A DNA stretch of 6,952 bases from an uncultured Sphingorhabdus sp. (GTDB taxonomy: Bacteria > Pseudomonadota > Alphaproteobacteria > Sphingomonadales > Sphingomonadaceae), in contig CALMYW010000277.1 in assembly GCA_937873665.1 (NCBI GenBank), forward strand, positions 1 through 6,952. Direction: 5' to 3'. A model generated the notes under the pieces. The model saw only the letters and a program-made list of their open reading frames with translations. It searched no databases and was not told the DNA's origin. Shown one piece after another: positions 6,739 to 6,952 of the stretch (the first letter of the stretch is position 1; the number at the start of each line of letters is the position of its first letter). The position numbers and the translations under genes are program-made.

Positions 6739-6952
6739 ATGCCCTCAAAACCGCCGAAGATTTCAGACGGATTGCGCGCCAAGTTCAGATCCGTGGCTCG
6801 CGAGGCCGGGGAACTGGTACCGGCTGCCGCCTATGCGAACTATGTGATAATCGACCCCACGTTTTCCGATTGCGATGAGATATTGCCAGGGGTGCCGATC
6901 TATATCGGTCAGACGGCTCGGATCGTTCCGCGCATTCAGGAGCACTTGCGGC
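6739..6952 (+). CDS. 5' part of a probable GIY-YIG-type nuclease gene, cut by the window end
   Basis: An open frame begins at ATG 6739 with Shine-Dalgarno GAAGGA 8 bases upstream and continues without a stop to the end, giving 71 residues. After a basic N-terminal stretch (about 1-25), residues 35-37 read YVI and are followed by IYIG (54-57), then R61, R65 and H69 in a pattern like the start of a GIY-YIG nuclease domain (first short strand with GIY/YVI, second with YIG, then a helix with arginine). The catalytic glutamate and asparagine would lie further on and cannot be seen. The insert between the two strands (DPTFSDCDEILPGVP) is longer than in the commonest members. Real coding is well supported by the ribosome site and long open frame; the family call is tentative. 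If right, it would be another DNA-cutting or DNA-handling protein beside the DISARM remnant. Confidence 0.6.
   Translation, partial: MPSKPPKISDGLRAKFRSVAREAGELVPAAAYANYVIIDPTFSDCDEILPGVPIYIGQTARIVPRIQEHLR

Noticed and set aside
6618..6878. An 86-residue + strand open frame overlapping the right-hand gene
   Set aside because: Out of frame with the better supported gene at 6739, no recognisable motif, low-complexity arginine-rich composition.
1..6952. CRISPR array, tRNA, rRNA, insertion sequence ends or integrase
   Set aside because: No regularly spaced repeats, no tRNA cloverleaf, no transposase or integrase motifs, and no paired terminal inverted repeats were seen.

Overview
The window is a piece of an anti-phage defence or accessory island from a moderately GC-rich bacterium. 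No rRNA or housekeeping gene is present to fix the taxon. Base composition, codon use and the style of the genes suggest a proteobacterium, perhaps an alphaproteobacterium; this is inference.

Left part (1-3091, + strand): the 3' part of drmA (helicase) followed by drmB (DUF1998), the two core genes of a DISARM defence system, overlapping by ATGA. Both are broken. drmA changes frame somewhere between 230 and 279 and has an in-frame TGA at 509-511. Its helicase region near 37-54 also reads as if two opposite single-base indels had scrambled it. drmB carries what looks like a single inserted T at 2299, creating TAG; removing that base restores one 623-codon reading frame. No drmC (phospholipase D-like) gene follows drmB.

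Middle (3097-5126): an intact Dcm-type cytosine-5 DNA methyltransferase on the - strand (DrmMII-like), convergent with drmB with only 5 bases between the stop codons, and a divergently transcribed, intact vsr mismatch endonuclease. The modification and repair half of the locus therefore survives while the helicase half has decayed. The 59-base methyltransferase/vsr spacer carries a candidate methyltransferase promoter.

Right part (5127-6952): a probable terminator, a complete Fic-family AMP-transferase on the - strand with an N-terminal self-inhibitory motif and a C-terminal winged helix, and a fic upstream region carrying four copies of a TCTCCGCA-type element, two forming a perfect 11-bp inverted repeat. 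These are good candidates for autoregulatory operators. A further + strand gene starts at 6739 behind an 18-bp near-palindrome and runs off the end; its first 71 residues resemble the start of a GIY-YIG-type nuclease.

Together: a decayed DISARM locus with a surviving methyltransferase/Vsr pair, next to a probably self-regulated Fic gene and a candidate nuclease. The family assignments of DrmA, DrmB, the methyltransferase, Vsr and Fic are strong; regulatory sites and the last gene are tentative.
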